Part shown: positions 21,599 to 33,366 of the stretch, one piece after another | Layout of the letters: each line of letters opens with the position of its first letter | Position numbering within the stretch: the first letter of the stretch is position 1 | Assembly: GCA_022419385.1 (NCBI GenBank) | Contig: JAJUBI010000002.1 | Location: 3,038,001 to 3,102,000, forward strand | Length of the DNA stretch: 64,000 bases | Direction: 5' to 3' | From: Paraconiothyrium sp. Pb-2020 | Taxonomy: Eukaryota; Ascomycota; Dothideomycetes; Pleosporales; Didymosphaeriaceae | Notes under the pieces: model-generated | Database searches by the model: none | Told to the model about the DNA's origin: nothing | Seen by the model: only the letters and a program-made list of their open reading frames with translations | Position numbers and translations under genes: made by a program

Positions 21599-22370
21599 GA
21601 TGGCGGCTTGTCGGGGGACTCGTCGATGGGTGTTGTCGTTGGAATTCAGTCGAAGAAAGACCTTTCGGTTTGTGCGCTATCACGGTAAGCGAGCGCTAAC
21701 ATTTGTGTGTGCGCCGGTCGACTAGCGGCTCGGCATCACTGGGAGGCGCGCTAACCGAGTGTGACACCCCCATCGCGAACTTCGATACGAATTGGTCTCG
21801 ACCGCATCGCCTATTTGCAGTTATGATGCTCCCTCATACGGGTGCGCTTCGTGTCCATGCAAAAGCTGCATCGGACCCAGCCCCAGGTCATCGCTCCTGC
21901 TCTAGCATATCGATCGTTCATTTGTACATGAGATGGGGTGGCGGAGTTCGTGTGGTCGGAACTGCGCCACACTAGAGCCCAGCACGACGCAAAATCGCCG
22001 GCCTCTTGAAGGGGCGTTCTGATGCCTTATTCAAGGCAACAACTTATGAACAAGTCACCGATGATGTGCGACAACAAGTGTCGCCCCGATAAAGGGCACT
22101 TATCGTCCTGCACAAATCGGTAGCCTTGTGTGTATAATCTACCTTTCTTTTTCAAATACATATTGTCATTGCAATATTCTCTTAGCGATTGCTTGTCTGC
22201 TGCCGGGTCCGTATCTCAGGTCTACTTTTTGGTATCGATTTTAGACCATAGGACCCCATGGTTTCCGCATTGAGCTAGTATTTCCATCCTCGCCAGGAAT
22301 CTCGAACTCCGAGGCCCAGCTTGTCGACGAGTAATCCAGGAGCTTCCTCGGAACTCCCGATCAGTGGTCA
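21599..22370. other. Divergent promoter region of RPS18 and a hypothetical gene
   Basis: About 770 bp between two divergent genes. No additional coding signal is supported. Confidence 0.5.
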
Positions 22371-23903
22371 ATGCTATTTGCCGGAACCTCTGTCATTATG
22401 GACGCACGTCACGAGACCTTTCCATTCTCATCGGGTTCCATACGGCGCGACACTATGTCAACCATCAGTAGCGACAAGCAGCCTTCACTTCCCTCTGGTA
22501 GATGGCCTCTTACAATCCACGGGAACTGTGCGAGATGTGGCCATCATCACAAAGCTGCTATGATCCATATCCATGTAGTCGAAGGCATCTGCGAAGCCAG
22601 CCACGTTGTTTGTGACCGCTGTGGTCAAAAATGGCTCACCATCGGTGGACTAAACAACACGCAGATATCTTTGCTTAGTACCGTTACGACTGATCTAGAA
22701 GACGTCGAAATCAATTTCCGCTACACTCTCTTCAGCATGGTACGATCAGCAGCTTCCATTGCTTCCCCGACAGCTCTGGCCAACGTTCCTGAAGATCCTC
22801 CGCCAACGCCTTCCCACAGCTCGTCCCCAAGGCCCGCTCGTAACTTGTCGGACGCTTCCGCAAACAGAGAATTAAGAGTTCCGCAAGAGCAACACTCCAA
22901 GCCTGCGCTGGTGTCTGATGTCGTAGCGAGAGCAACAAGAGTGCTAAATAACGCACCTGCAAGACAGAATGCAGTGCCTAGCGCTCCGCAAGCTAGTGTG
23001 CAGACACTAAGAAGTATCAAAAGCAAGCTGAAAAACAGTATTGGCCTTCTAAAAAAAGTACGCTTCAAAGCGTTCTCCGGCAGACTGAAAGAGCCCAGAA
23101 CGGTTTCAGATCGTGAAGTAGAGCCTCCTACTGATGACCTCGGAGTCGTTGCGACCGTGCTGCCTGGGATTGACAGTTCATCCCATATGGAGGATGTCCC
23201 CGGCCAACTTGTGAAGACCACTAGACAAGTTATCGAGGAACTAGAATCCACGGATAAAGAAGTCATCCAACAAATGTCCCCACAGCAGCGTGATGCCTGG
23301 ATACGGGAGCGCATAACGACGTTCAAGCGTTCAAACTGTTGTGCTTCCGGCCAATGCAATTGCAACCGCCGCCACTCAGCTTCTTCTAATGGTGATCACT
23401 ATAGTCTAACGCCACACCTTTTCTCATCCACTGCGCCGTCCGTTCAACGCTACTCTCTCGATCAAATGGGGAGCCAATTCGACGGGCTTGGAGCAGGTGC
23501 CCTATTTACTCACACCGGTCCATTGACGATCAGCGCAACAAGGATATCTGAGGCAGATACTGCGGTTGAGAACCAAGAGGGCTCCTCTAGCCCGCGATCC
23601 TCTCGACTAGATCTCGCGCAGCACGCTCGCCGTTCCCGCTCACCGCGTCCAGCGTCCTTGTTTCATTCGCGACTGTCCTGGCAGAATACACGGCACCCTC
23701 GTGCTCAGCGTGATTCTATGGATTCCGTGCTTGCGGGTACGGTTCGTACCTCTTTGCGGGGACCGGATCCGGCCTCACTGGCTTCGTTTACTCCTCAAGA
23801 CATCTCGACCAGAGGCGATGCTCTTGAGCTACTGCATTCGACCGATGCCGTATTGGAGGAAGAGTTGTCTACAGCTTCTCAACAATCCGAGAGTCAGCTT
23901 TAA
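22371..23903 (+). CDS. Hypothetical protein with a four-Cys putative zinc-binding motif
   Basis: A single exon of 510 residues, or 501 if translation starts at the second in-frame ATG (22398, MDARHETF). Near the N-terminus lies a compact motif: CARCGHHHKA at residues 53-56 and, after a short strand, CEAS and CDRCGQKW at 74-84. Four or five Cys with nearby His suggest a small zinc ribbon (inference). Next come LTIGGLNNTQISLLSTV and an amphipathic segment, then a long disordered Ser/Pro/Arg-rich region with RSRSPRP-like patches. A short second Cys cluster (CCASGQCNCNRRH) is at about residue 325. The tail is Leu/Glu-rich. I do not recognise the family. The run from 22741 to the end shows no introns. 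Confidence 0.75.
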   Translation: MLFAGTSVIMDARHETFPFSSGSIRRDTMSTISSDKQPSLPSGRWPLTIHGNCARCGHHHKAAMIHIHVVEGICEASHVVCDRCGQKWLTIGGLNNTQISLLSTVTTDLEDVEINFRYTLFSMVRSAASIASPTALANVPEDPPPTPSHSSSPRPARNLSDASANRELRVPQEQHSKPALVSDVVARATRVLNNAPARQNAVPSAPQASVQTLRSIKSKLKNSIGLLKKVRFKAFSGRLKEPRTVSDREVEPPTDDLGVVATVLPGIDSSSHMEDVPGQLVKTTRQVIEELESTDKEVIQQMSPQQRDAWIRERITTFKRSNCCASGQCNCNRRHSASSNGDHYSLTPHLFSSTAPSVQRYSLDQMGSQFDGLGAGALFTHTGPLTISATRISEADTAVENQEGSSSPRSSRLDLAQHARRSRSPRPASLFHSRLSWQNTRHPRAQRDSMDSVLAGTVRTSLRGPDPASLASFTPQDISTRGDALELLHSTDAVLEEELSTASQQSESQL

Positions 23904-24752
23904 GTAGTTAAGCTATCCGTGTCATCCTCCTGTAAATATACGTTTATACCAGAAATGGCAAATTCTTGCAACAGGTGCTAAATGAGTCGCTGGCGCATTC
24001 AGCGCATTGTACAGATCATCTCTAGAGTGCGATTACAAACAACACGCAGATCGTAGTGAGCAATCTCGAAATACGAAATATGAGGATGACCAAACTTGCG
24101 GCCGAGTCACAAATATCTCAGATACCTGATATTAACCAAGTGCGCTCCTGGGTCTCCGATATTGCTAGTATTGCACAGCCCACATACTGCTCATACCCGC
24201 GCATCTGCTTGTCAACCTCTCTCTATCGACATAATAAGAAGTATACCGATATTCTTACAATACCTTCTCGCCGCCGGCCAGAAAATCCGCCTCGCCTCTT
24301 ACCGTTCCCTTGGACCACGGACTCGTGATTGACAACTGCTGCAGGGTTCAGATGTTTCGCAAGGTGTGCAAGGACCGTTCCTACCCGCTCCCGCCAGAGC
24401 TTGGCAGGCGACGTCATCGAGGGTCCCCGAGCCTGTCACACACGCACGCAGTACACCTAAAACACAGCCTCCTCACAGATCGCCTCGTTGATCATACCGA
24501 TATCAGGAACGAAACGCGCTACTGCCGGGCTGTGACTCCAATGACTGTTTGAGACTCAAGGAGAGCGCAACGCGCAAGTGAGATAAAAGAGGGGAAGGAG
24601 CACCACGTTGCGCATGCCGCTTGTAATCGCTATCACGCCATTTCCTCGCGGCAGCCACGCTCCTCGACCCTTGGTTCCAACGCGGACGTCACCATAAGAG
24701 CAACGTCTGCCCGAGCACCACGACGCAACTCACCAGTCGCGCACGCACCATA
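23904..24752. other. Intergenic upstream of the GNAT gene
   Basis: Moderately AT-rich on the left. From about 24540 the sequence is C/A-rich, the probable leader of the GNAT gene. No other gene is seen. Confidence 0.5.
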
Positions 24753-25625
24753 ATGACCACCGTCACTTCAGGCTTCGGCGCCGTCAACGGCAATGGAGGC
24801 ACTGAGTTCCTCTCCATGCTCGCTCCGCCCAAGAACGACCTCAGCGAGTATGAGAACACCAAGCCGCACTCTCAGCAGCCCGCCTCCATACCACAAATTT
24901 TCCGCGATGCCATGTCGGTGCGTGAAGAAGTCTACGGCGAGCAGGGCGTGCCTCTCGAGGCTGAATTCGACGAAGACGATGCGCGAAGTTGGCATTGGGT
25001 GGTCTACGCATCTGTGGCATCTACCGCGAGCTCACCACCAAAGCACATGCGCGCGGAAGGATCAACAACCAAAGAAGAGGATACCAGAAGAGCAAGCGCG
25101 TCCGCAGCAAGGCTACCCGTGGGCACGGTTCGACTGATTCCTGCGCCACATGGATCGAACAAATACCTCGAGAACACAGACAAACACCCCGACGCGGACC
25201 CGCCAGAAGGCACCAACGCTGCTTCTAAGAAGAAACACCCAGCAGAGCCATACGTCAAGCTAGGTCGCCTGGCTGTCCTTGCGCCTTACCGTAAACTCGG
25301 CCTCGCAAAATTGCTCATCAACACCGCTACGGACTACGCCGCAAAACACCCCGAGACCATCTACCAACCACCCTCGCCTACTACTATGGAACTTGCCAAC
25401 TTGCGCGGCCAGGCAACCCACGACGCTGCCACGTGGCATGGCCTCGTCATGATACACGCGCAGGCCAATCTGAAAGGGTACTGGGAGAAACATTTCGGTT
25501 TCAAGGAGGAGCTTGTCGACGAACACGGCCAAGTAGAGATCGAGAAAGAGCCGCATTGGGTGGAAGAGGGTATAGAGCACGTGGGCATGTGGAAGAGAAT
25601 GAAGATTGACAATGGAAGGTTGTAG
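24753..25625 (+). CDS. GNAT-family N-acetyltransferase
   Basis: A single exon of 290 residues starting at MTTVTSGFG. It has the GNAT order: an N-terminal strand-helix block (IFRDAMSVREEVYGEQG), a strand block (WHWVVYASV), a disordered Ser/Lys insert (about 90-120), VGTVRLIP, then the acetyl-CoA signature LGRLAVLAPYRKLGLAKLL with the R-K-L-G-L-A pyrophosphate loop. After it come LVMIHAQANLKGYWEKHFGFK, the usual second half of the fold, and a WVEEGIEHVGMWKRM tail. The insert plus a long loop after DYAAKHPE make it larger than minimal GNAT domains. The substrate cannot be read from sequence; related fungal proteins resemble the ElaA and glucosamine-phosphate acetyltransferase groups (family knowledge, loose). 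Confidence 0.85.
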   Translation: MTTVTSGFGAVNGNGGTEFLSMLAPPKNDLSEYENTKPHSQQPASIPQIFRDAMSVREEVYGEQGVPLEAEFDEDDARSWHWVVYASVASTASSPPKHMRAEGSTTKEEDTRRASASAARLPVGTVRLIPAPHGSNKYLENTDKHPDADPPEGTNAASKKKHPAEPYVKLGRLAVLAPYRKLGLAKLLINTATDYAAKHPETIYQPPSPTTMELANLRGQATHDAATWHGLVMIHAQANLKGYWEKHFGFKEELVDEHGQVEIEKEPHWVEEGIEHVGMWKRMKIDNGRL

Positions 25626-27855
25626 TGCTTGATCCCTCTCGTTCTGCATTGCATACCTTTCCTTGAGTTCATCTTATCACCGCATGACACCCGTTTGGTC
25701 GCACGCTATTACTTATCCGAACTTAGGCCGAAGTACATAAACACGCCGCCTCCTGCGCTGTGGCCCGGATTTGGATATGGTCACCCTTGAGATCAACGGC
25801 ACAGCCGATCTGCCATCCGAGGACTCCAGGATTTCTTATATTCTTATTGTAGTCATCAGCGGCGACGAGAGATATCCCTATACCCCATATACACGATGAA
25901 AACGTACGACGACACGATCCTTTCTTTCTTGTACCTTCATATTGAATTTCTGGGCTCGCTATAGAATGGCGGCTTCAGGTAGAGTAGGGCAGTGATGTTT
26001 TGTGGACGAAGCGATAGATGTGGCGCAAGGGACATCCCCATTTCAGGATTATCCCAATTAAAATGTTTGCTTTACCAGTTTTGGCAGTAATTTTTCGATG
26101 TATGCACATGGAAGAGCTGTCAAGCGCCTGTATGGAGCCTTCCACCTTAGTGATATTAGCTTGGAGATTGCCACGACCAACGCACTCCTACATCGCCACG
26201 GTCGACTTTTACGCTGTAGCATGACTTCTGTGAAAAATTACAAGCGTCACCGCCTGAACCGGTGTGTATCAAAGACATACCTTACGCCCACATTGGCAGT
26301 AATAACTCACACACCGACAATAATGATGACCCACTCAGACACATTGCACGACCGATCCATCCATCCTAAACTCTCGAACGGGTGATGATAACCATATCTA
26401 CTAATCATGATGCCGATGTGGGATTCATTGGAGATACACCAAAAAAACAAGACCTACAAGGTCGAACTGAGGAAAGAAGGGCGAGACTGATGAGGAGCAG
26501 AAGGGGTAGTCTCGGAAAGGAAGAGAGGGATGACAGAGAGAGCGGCAGGAACAACAGCAAACGGGCACACCTGGTATGATAACGCTTGCTAGTGTTCTAT
26601 CTGAGTTTTCGATTATCCACGGATACGCTTAGTACGAAGTGTGCATAACTGTTCACTGTGTAATGGATGGAATCAATATGAGGAAACTCGGATAATGAAT
26701 TGACTACGTATGGAGGGCCCTACTAATACATGACTGTGATTGTCTGATAATGTTTGGGATGAAAACTTCCAACATTGTGCCTACATCTTCACACCACTAC
26801 ATGATTACCAACGTCATGCGTCTGTTATCATATCCCGAGCAATCTGAAAAATACGTCAACGCCGGACCAACACATTCCCAGAATCCGCCACAACGACATC
26901 CGCCAGGCGCTGTGCTTTGCAAGCAAACGTTTAGGTCCTTCAATCGGCTTGATAGCCGCAAGTCTTTGCTATGGATCCGTTGCACATGAAGTCGCGCGAG
27001 TGGCCGTTTTCAGCATACCGGTGCTCACCGAACCCGAAAACGTTCGGCATCTCGGCTGCGCCAGTGCTGGCTAGCAAACATGCAGAGCTACACAATTAGA
27101 AGGCCGTGATCCGACTCTGAAGTCTGGGCGCTTAATAGTAGACGTCGGAGGTTTGATGAGATGCAACCTGCACAGCTGTGGCAACCAATCGGGGGTGGTC
27201 TTTGTAGCGCCGCACGTGCTCCGCTACTGCGGGCCCGGCACTGCAACCACGCACCGCGTCAATCTCGTTCTTGATTCTCCCTTGCTTCCGCTTGCAGATG
27301 CATCACGCGGATATTCTCGACTGCCCCGAGGAATGATGCCTGGGTGTCGAATCTCCCGCGCAAGGCATCTGGTCCTTTGCGAAAATGCCTGTGTGTCTGA
27401 TCCCCCACTACATCAAAGCCCTAAGTTTACCCTTCCGAGCCGTGGTTTGATGTTTGATCCACTCGATCATTTGTGCGCGGTGGTCGGGTCGAATTTTATG
27501 TAAATCAGAGTAGTACTGCATCGAAGCTTTTCTGATCACAGACACTACCAAGGCAATCTCTGTGCCCATACTTTGCAGGCAACTACAAGGAGTTCGAGCA
27601 AGGCCTCAGCAGCATCGAATATGACAGTGTATACACATTGTGGAAGTACAACATGCTGTACTCATATTACCATATCCCATATGCCAGTCGGAAAATGTCC
27701 TTTCCCATCCAAGCTGTGAAGCTACTGGTCTCTCGCCATCATATATAATCAAACAGCGCCACAAAGACCCTTTCACTGTGACAGAAGCACCCAGTGATCG
27801 CTCAGAAACCACATTATCGCAACGATGCTCATGATGCGCATCAGTTCAGATCCCC
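25626..27855. other. Gene-poor 2.2-kb intergenic region
   Basis: This lies between the 3' ends of the convergent GNAT and laccase genes. Only short open frames occur. A purine-rich block at about 26450-26570 is the only compositional oddity. Confidence 0.5.
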
Positions 27856-29835
27856 TTACACAGAGACGTCGCCTTCAGATAGACCATCGGGATAATACTT
27901 TCCTCGCCAGGAGACCCAATCTTCGCACCAACCATTTACCCCGTCTAAGCTAGCGGTGATATCGCCTGCTCGCTCGACAAACTGAATACCAAAGCCTTGC
28001 GAGAGATGGAATGGAATATGGCAGTGCATGAGCCACAGGCCTGGGTTGTCCGACTCGAAGGCGAGCACCAGATAACCTTTGACAGGTAGCGTCGCTGTGT
28101 CGCGTCGGGGGGGATTGTCCATCTTGAGACCCGAGATGTCACCGCTCCACGTCTTGTCCGACTCCTGAGCAAGGACGTAGAAGTCATGACCGTGAAGATG
28201 GATAGGGTGCGGAACCGCAGCGAGGTTAGCCGGATCTTGTTGAATCACCCAGTATTGGAACTTGTTCGCCTGCCCAATGTTGTACGTGTTCTCTGATTTT
28301 GAAAAGTTGCCGTCGTTATATGAAATTTGCTGAATGGCGGGGCTGCTGAGGTTGATGTGCATGGGTGTGTCGCCAATGAGCCATTGTACTAGGTTCGCAC
28401 CGTCAACGACAGTGTTGCTGAACTTGACTTCCATCTCTTTGGGTGTTGTCTGGGGTACTGTTGTTTTCACCCATGGCACCAAGTTCTTTTCGTCATCACA
28501 GCCTGTCGACAGCTGCGCAGTTGCTTCTGAATTGGGGTTTTCTTCGTCAGCACCCTCGTAGCGGAAGATGCTTCGAATGTTGCCTGCGTTAGCGTTTGGT
28601 CCGTCACAGGCACCGCCGCCAGTGCCGACACGAAGCCAGTAGTTTCCAGCGGTCTGATTCGCATCTATTATGACATCGTAGCGTTGGCCTGTACCAGATT
28701 AGCGGAGATGCTCCGAAATGTAGTAGCGCGGAGGCTGGTGGGGCTGGCGCAGGTACGAGACTGGGACACCTGCACTTACCGACCGCTATTGTTAGTGAGT
28801 CTGCACTAAAAGGGACTATCGGATTGAAATCCGCTGCAATCACCGTGAAGGGATGTCCATCGAGAGCTACGTTGACCCAGTTGTTGATGCCATTGTTCAT
28901 GAGCCGAAGAAGATGGGATTTCCCTTTCTGCGGCGTGGTAACGGCATAATTGCCTCCTTGATCTGAGACCATCGTCCCATTTACCAGCATGTTGTCTGCA
29001 GTAGGCGGGGCATTTGCGTGGAGCGTGGCTGCATTTACGGTAAACCTTGACCGTCCGTAAGTGAAAAGGTCCAGAAGGGAGAGCGAGTTTCTTACACAGG
29101 AGTGTGAAACCAATCTGTGAACGGTAAAGGTCCAAGATCAACGTCCCAATTCTTCGTTGAAGGACCATGGATCACGATGGGACCAGAAACACCTTCGCTG
29201 TACTGCACCGAGTAATGACTGTGCCACCAAGACGAACCATACTGAGTGGCCTTGAACCTGTATGTCCTCGAACCACCCGGTGAAATAGGGCATTCGGTCA
29301 CGCCGCCGGTACCATCCTCATCGTTTGTACCCAGCTGTCGGAAGCCGTGCCAGTGAATGCCTGTGCCGTTCGACTGGAGGTTATTGGTGACCGTGACTTC
29401 AATGTTGTCTCCCCAGTTTGCTTCAAGTGTCTAGATGTTCTCAGCGAACCTCAACGCTAAAGTCTTCAATATATATCTTACCGGTCCCGGGTATTGCCCG
29501 TTCACCAACAACATTATCCTTTCGTAACCATCTGGCGCTCCAGTTGTGTTGCTGAGTTCCCAGGTGTACTGGTCATATGAGCCACTTTTATCGTCTGTCC
29601 CAGTTGGAATGCTCACCTTTACAGTGTTCCCGGTATCGGGCCACTTCGAGTCCATGTCAGTTTCGATATCGAAATCTCCCCAACACGACCTAGACTGTGG
29701 ACCATTTTGGCAAGAATAATCGCGCACGCTGTTTGAAGATTCCGTCGCCCTCTTGATCGTAGATGAGAAGGCGCAGGAAGGCATGAATGCCACTAACAGG
29801 GCTGGATAGGCCACCCTGGGAGACATGAACAGCAT
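27856..29835 (-). CDS. Secreted laccase / multicopper oxidase
   Basis: This oxidises phenolic substrates with reduction of O2 to water. Four exons on the minus strand, 29835-29482, 29430-29096, 29045-28780 and 28688-27856, give 595 residues. It has a signal peptide (MLFMSPRVAYPALLVAFMPSCAF) followed by a KR site. Copper ligands are HWHG (H144, H146), WWHSHY (H188, H190), HPIHLHGH (H479, H482, H484) and HCHIPFH (H540, C541, H542, H546), so all four ligand segments are present. The residue in the axial position after the last segment is Phe (F551), the type linked in the family to higher redox potential. The third exon begins FTVNAATLHA, which fixed the phase-2 splice. HCHIPFH differs from the commoner HCHIAWH. 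It could instead be a pigment or ascomycete-type multicopper oxidase; substrate is unknown. Confidence 0.93.
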
Positions 29836-29996
29836 CGTGAAGGTCTTTCGCACAACCGAAGAGAAAGATTAGGTTGTGTCAAGTGCGCGGGGCGCTGGAG
29901 GACCTTAAAAAACGAATGTAAAGGTGGCGTCTGTCTGGACGAACAGTCACTGCGAGAGAGGGACGGTTGCGGAACCAGATCCAAAGGGCGGGATGG

Positions 29997-30003
29997 TTAT
30001 ATA
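29997..30003 (-). promoter_or_regulatory. Putative TATA box of the laccase gene
   Basis: TATATAA on the minus strand, about 160 bp upstream of the laccase start codon. Confidence 0.4.
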
Positions 30004-33000
30004 CGCCATACCTCCGACTTCTTCGAGGCTGGCATAATGATGGCAAAAGCTAAAGCACAGGGCTGGAGTCCGCGCGGGACGCCGATCCGATCAGGTTTTA
30101 CTGTTGGCCGTTAGTTTAGCTTGACACCTGCGTGCAACCTTCTCGGCCGTGAAGTTGTTGGCGAAAATGGAAAGGTCGGTGGGAGGTAGTGTTCCCGCCA
30201 CAGTGTTCCTCGGTCGTCCGCGGGGGTTGTTCAATGAAGCTTGATGGCCAGAACCCCTGATAGTGATGCAAAATAAGTTAGTAGGCCTACCGTGATAGCT
30301 TAGCCTCAGTGTGGATATCTTAGGCTGGACTGGTAGCGAAAGGCTACTGCACCTCACATTGGAATACACCGATCCATGATGGTATATACGGGTGACAGGC
30401 GTTACATGCTTGAAGAACATGCAGCATTGGCCTGTGTAATGGCGAAGAAATAGTCTTAGTTGCATTGTTCAATGAGACTATGGTGCCGCTGTTCATGAAG
30501 TCTATCACGTTCGTCTGCTGTGGCGCTCATGCGGTTGGTGTTGTTGTGTGAAATCGGAGTTACGACATGTTCGTCCCGCATCCGGCTAAGCCATTTTCGG
30601 CTGGGGTAGAGGCACCGACCATCACTTGGGCTGGCGCGCCTTAGCGTAACCGGAGTCGAGTCGGGGAGCCGGCGGACGCTACACCAATCGCCATCTCACC
30701 GTCGCGCATTCATAGGACGGCGAGGCAAGGTTGATGCAGTACTTCGCCTTAACAAAGGCTCCCTGCCGGCCGTTGTCCGCGACGGACCAAGACTCGTGAC
30801 GTTCTCATCGCTGCGAGAGACGCCGAGGGAACAGACTTGTGGCCGGATTTCTGCTGCTCCAAATGATGCTCGAGATTAGCCGCGTTGAATTATTGCCGTC
30901 AGGTTGCCGCTGTGCCGAGGAGATATCACGATGATCGTGACACTGTCGCGGTCCTGGCTGTCAATGCGGTTCAATTTACCATCCCTGCAAGCATGTGCAT
31001 GTGGGCATCCGATGTCAACTGTAAGCGCAGGCCGCCTCTGACACGACAGGCTGAACAGAAGCGAGTTCTGGTGCTACTCGGGCCATATCCGAGCAGCTGG
31101 TTGGGAAGAATCTCCAATAAACCTGAACTGAGATTCGAGGTGGCTGCATTGCCTCACACTATGATGAAAAGTAAGTCGGCATGAATACCAGTCGCTCGTG
31201 TGGGGCGCCTACGGATCTAGGACTAGTTGCTGGGACACGGTTCTCAAGCCACAGCGTTGTAAGCATACCGCGAGCTCAGAGTAACAGCAACTCGTGGAAC
31301 GGTATATTTGCACAAGTCACGTCGATGGTAGTTGGTAGCGATGCTTCACAGCATCATCACGCTATGCCTGACCGATCATGTAACATTCTCGTGATCAACT
31401 CTGCTCTTGAAATCCTCTGCTGCCCGAGCCCATATACAAGTCTCACTCAGCCGCGCCAGCCGCCAAGGCGCATATCGATGGTGGACGCGGCGTGGAAGAC
31501 GATTTCCATCTCGTTAGATCAGCTCTTGCGCCTGCAGCCCAACAAAGTCGGAGGGCTGACATCAGGAAGCTTGATTAAGGTTGCATGCTGCTAACGGCCG
31601 CTAAGATACACGCTGTGGTGGAAACGCATGCAGTAAGAAGCTTGTCCAGACTACTGGTGGAAGTGCTCCGGTGGCCTTTACTGGATGAACGATACTGCTG
31701 TAGCAGCCGCGCTTCGAATGAGTGGGGCGCCTTGTAAGAAACCGTTTCTACGTAAATGTAATTGGGAGTGGTCGGAGTCTCCGAGACAGCGCAGTTTATG
31801 CCTGCCTCGCATTACCCAAGTTACTTTGTACAGCTCTGAGCAGGCTTTATTAATGAGTATAAACGTAAAGTCAGAATTACCTATAACAAACACCCCTTCG
31901 TTCTCTGCAGACTAACAATGGCCACGATGTTGTCTCGAGATCTGGGATCGCAGGTACGAGGAAGGTACCATGTCTAGCATTTGGAAGTTCGAACCAACGG
32001 TAAGAGCGACGGCGCTATAACTCTCGTCCGCATGTGGGCAATGGCAGTGCACGAGGTAACATCGTCGTCGCTTGATGACATGTGACTAGGGGTTGTATGA
32101 TCATGTTCTTTGTACTCCCCATGTGTGGAGAAGATTGTGGTGTCGAGGACCCTCGCCAAAAATTACGCGCGCTCCACAACATAACCACGGCACGACAATA
32201 TATTATTACAACAAAATGTAAATATAGAACACTTCATAGATAGTGTGGGTTACAGCAGAAAAAACCGGATGTCGAATCATCCACGTTACCCGTGCTCGGA
32301 CTATCCAGAAGGGTGTTTCAGATACGCCAACGAACGAATACCCTGCGAGTTAAGCTGTACATGGGAGTCTGCCAGTGGCAATTCTTGGAATTGCTTACAT
32401 TGTTGATCTGTGATATCCAGATGATTTCCACTTAAGACGTTGAACGCACAACATTTCCGCCAAAGACTGGAACATCACAAAGGTTGTATCGCCGGGGCTG
32501 GAACGTAGACACAGCCTCGCTCACCATGTCACTTTATTACGGTGTAGCCTCTGTAATTTCAATGCTCATTGCGTTCGCCAACCCCATCTATTCCCGTGTC
32601 TCAGACATGTAACGTAGACGTCAGATAGTAGAGCCTGGCTTGCTCTCATTCCTCCTGGGAGCATGCCGAATCTCCGAACTACGCCACGTCTTCGTGGGTA
32701 CAGAGAGGTTCATTGGCTCTATACCGCATGTAGTAGATACAGCGTAGCTGCAAATAGGAGATTCATTGATTGGAAATTGTCAGTTTAGGACGTCGACAAT
32801 GGCTCCGCATGCTAGAGGGCACTCAAGAAGAACAGGGAACTTGATTGTCAGAATTCATTTGACCATGTATATCTGTCTGTTTCTACTGTCGTATTCGCAG
32901 GTCATCGTACTCAACACGTCCTCCAGGGCAAGCGTGGACGATACCGAAATTCTTCTTGCAATGACTACGTGCAACAGCTCCTTGCTCTGGCAGCTTGAGC

Positions 33001-33340
33001 GAGAAATGCTTGGTATTGTTCTCGCAAAACACGCAGTTAGCGGCACCCGTCTTCTTTGTGCATGCAGTTGTTCACTTTCTCAATACTCGGCAAGGCGCCT
33101 GCTGCTTAGACTCTGGTAGATATTCATGTTTAACCCGGAGTATCTTTTCGCTTTCATAAATCGCACAACTTTCCCTGCTCCTAGCGCGAGTCTGGCGTGC
33201 AACTTCCTCTCTTTCGTTTTGAGTTCCTGGTCCGCCTTCTCACGACCGCACTTTTCCTCCATCTAACACCTCTTCTGCTTCCTGCGCCGCGCGCTCAGCT
33301 CCCTCGGCAGCCCCTTGAGCACCCCTCACTTCTTCTCTTC

Positions 33341-33366
33341 CTTCTCCTTCTCCTTCTCCTTCTCTC
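33341..33366. repeat. Pyrimidine microsatellite, (CTTCTC)n
   Basis: About four imperfect 6-bp units inside a longer pyrimidine tract. Confidence 0.8.
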
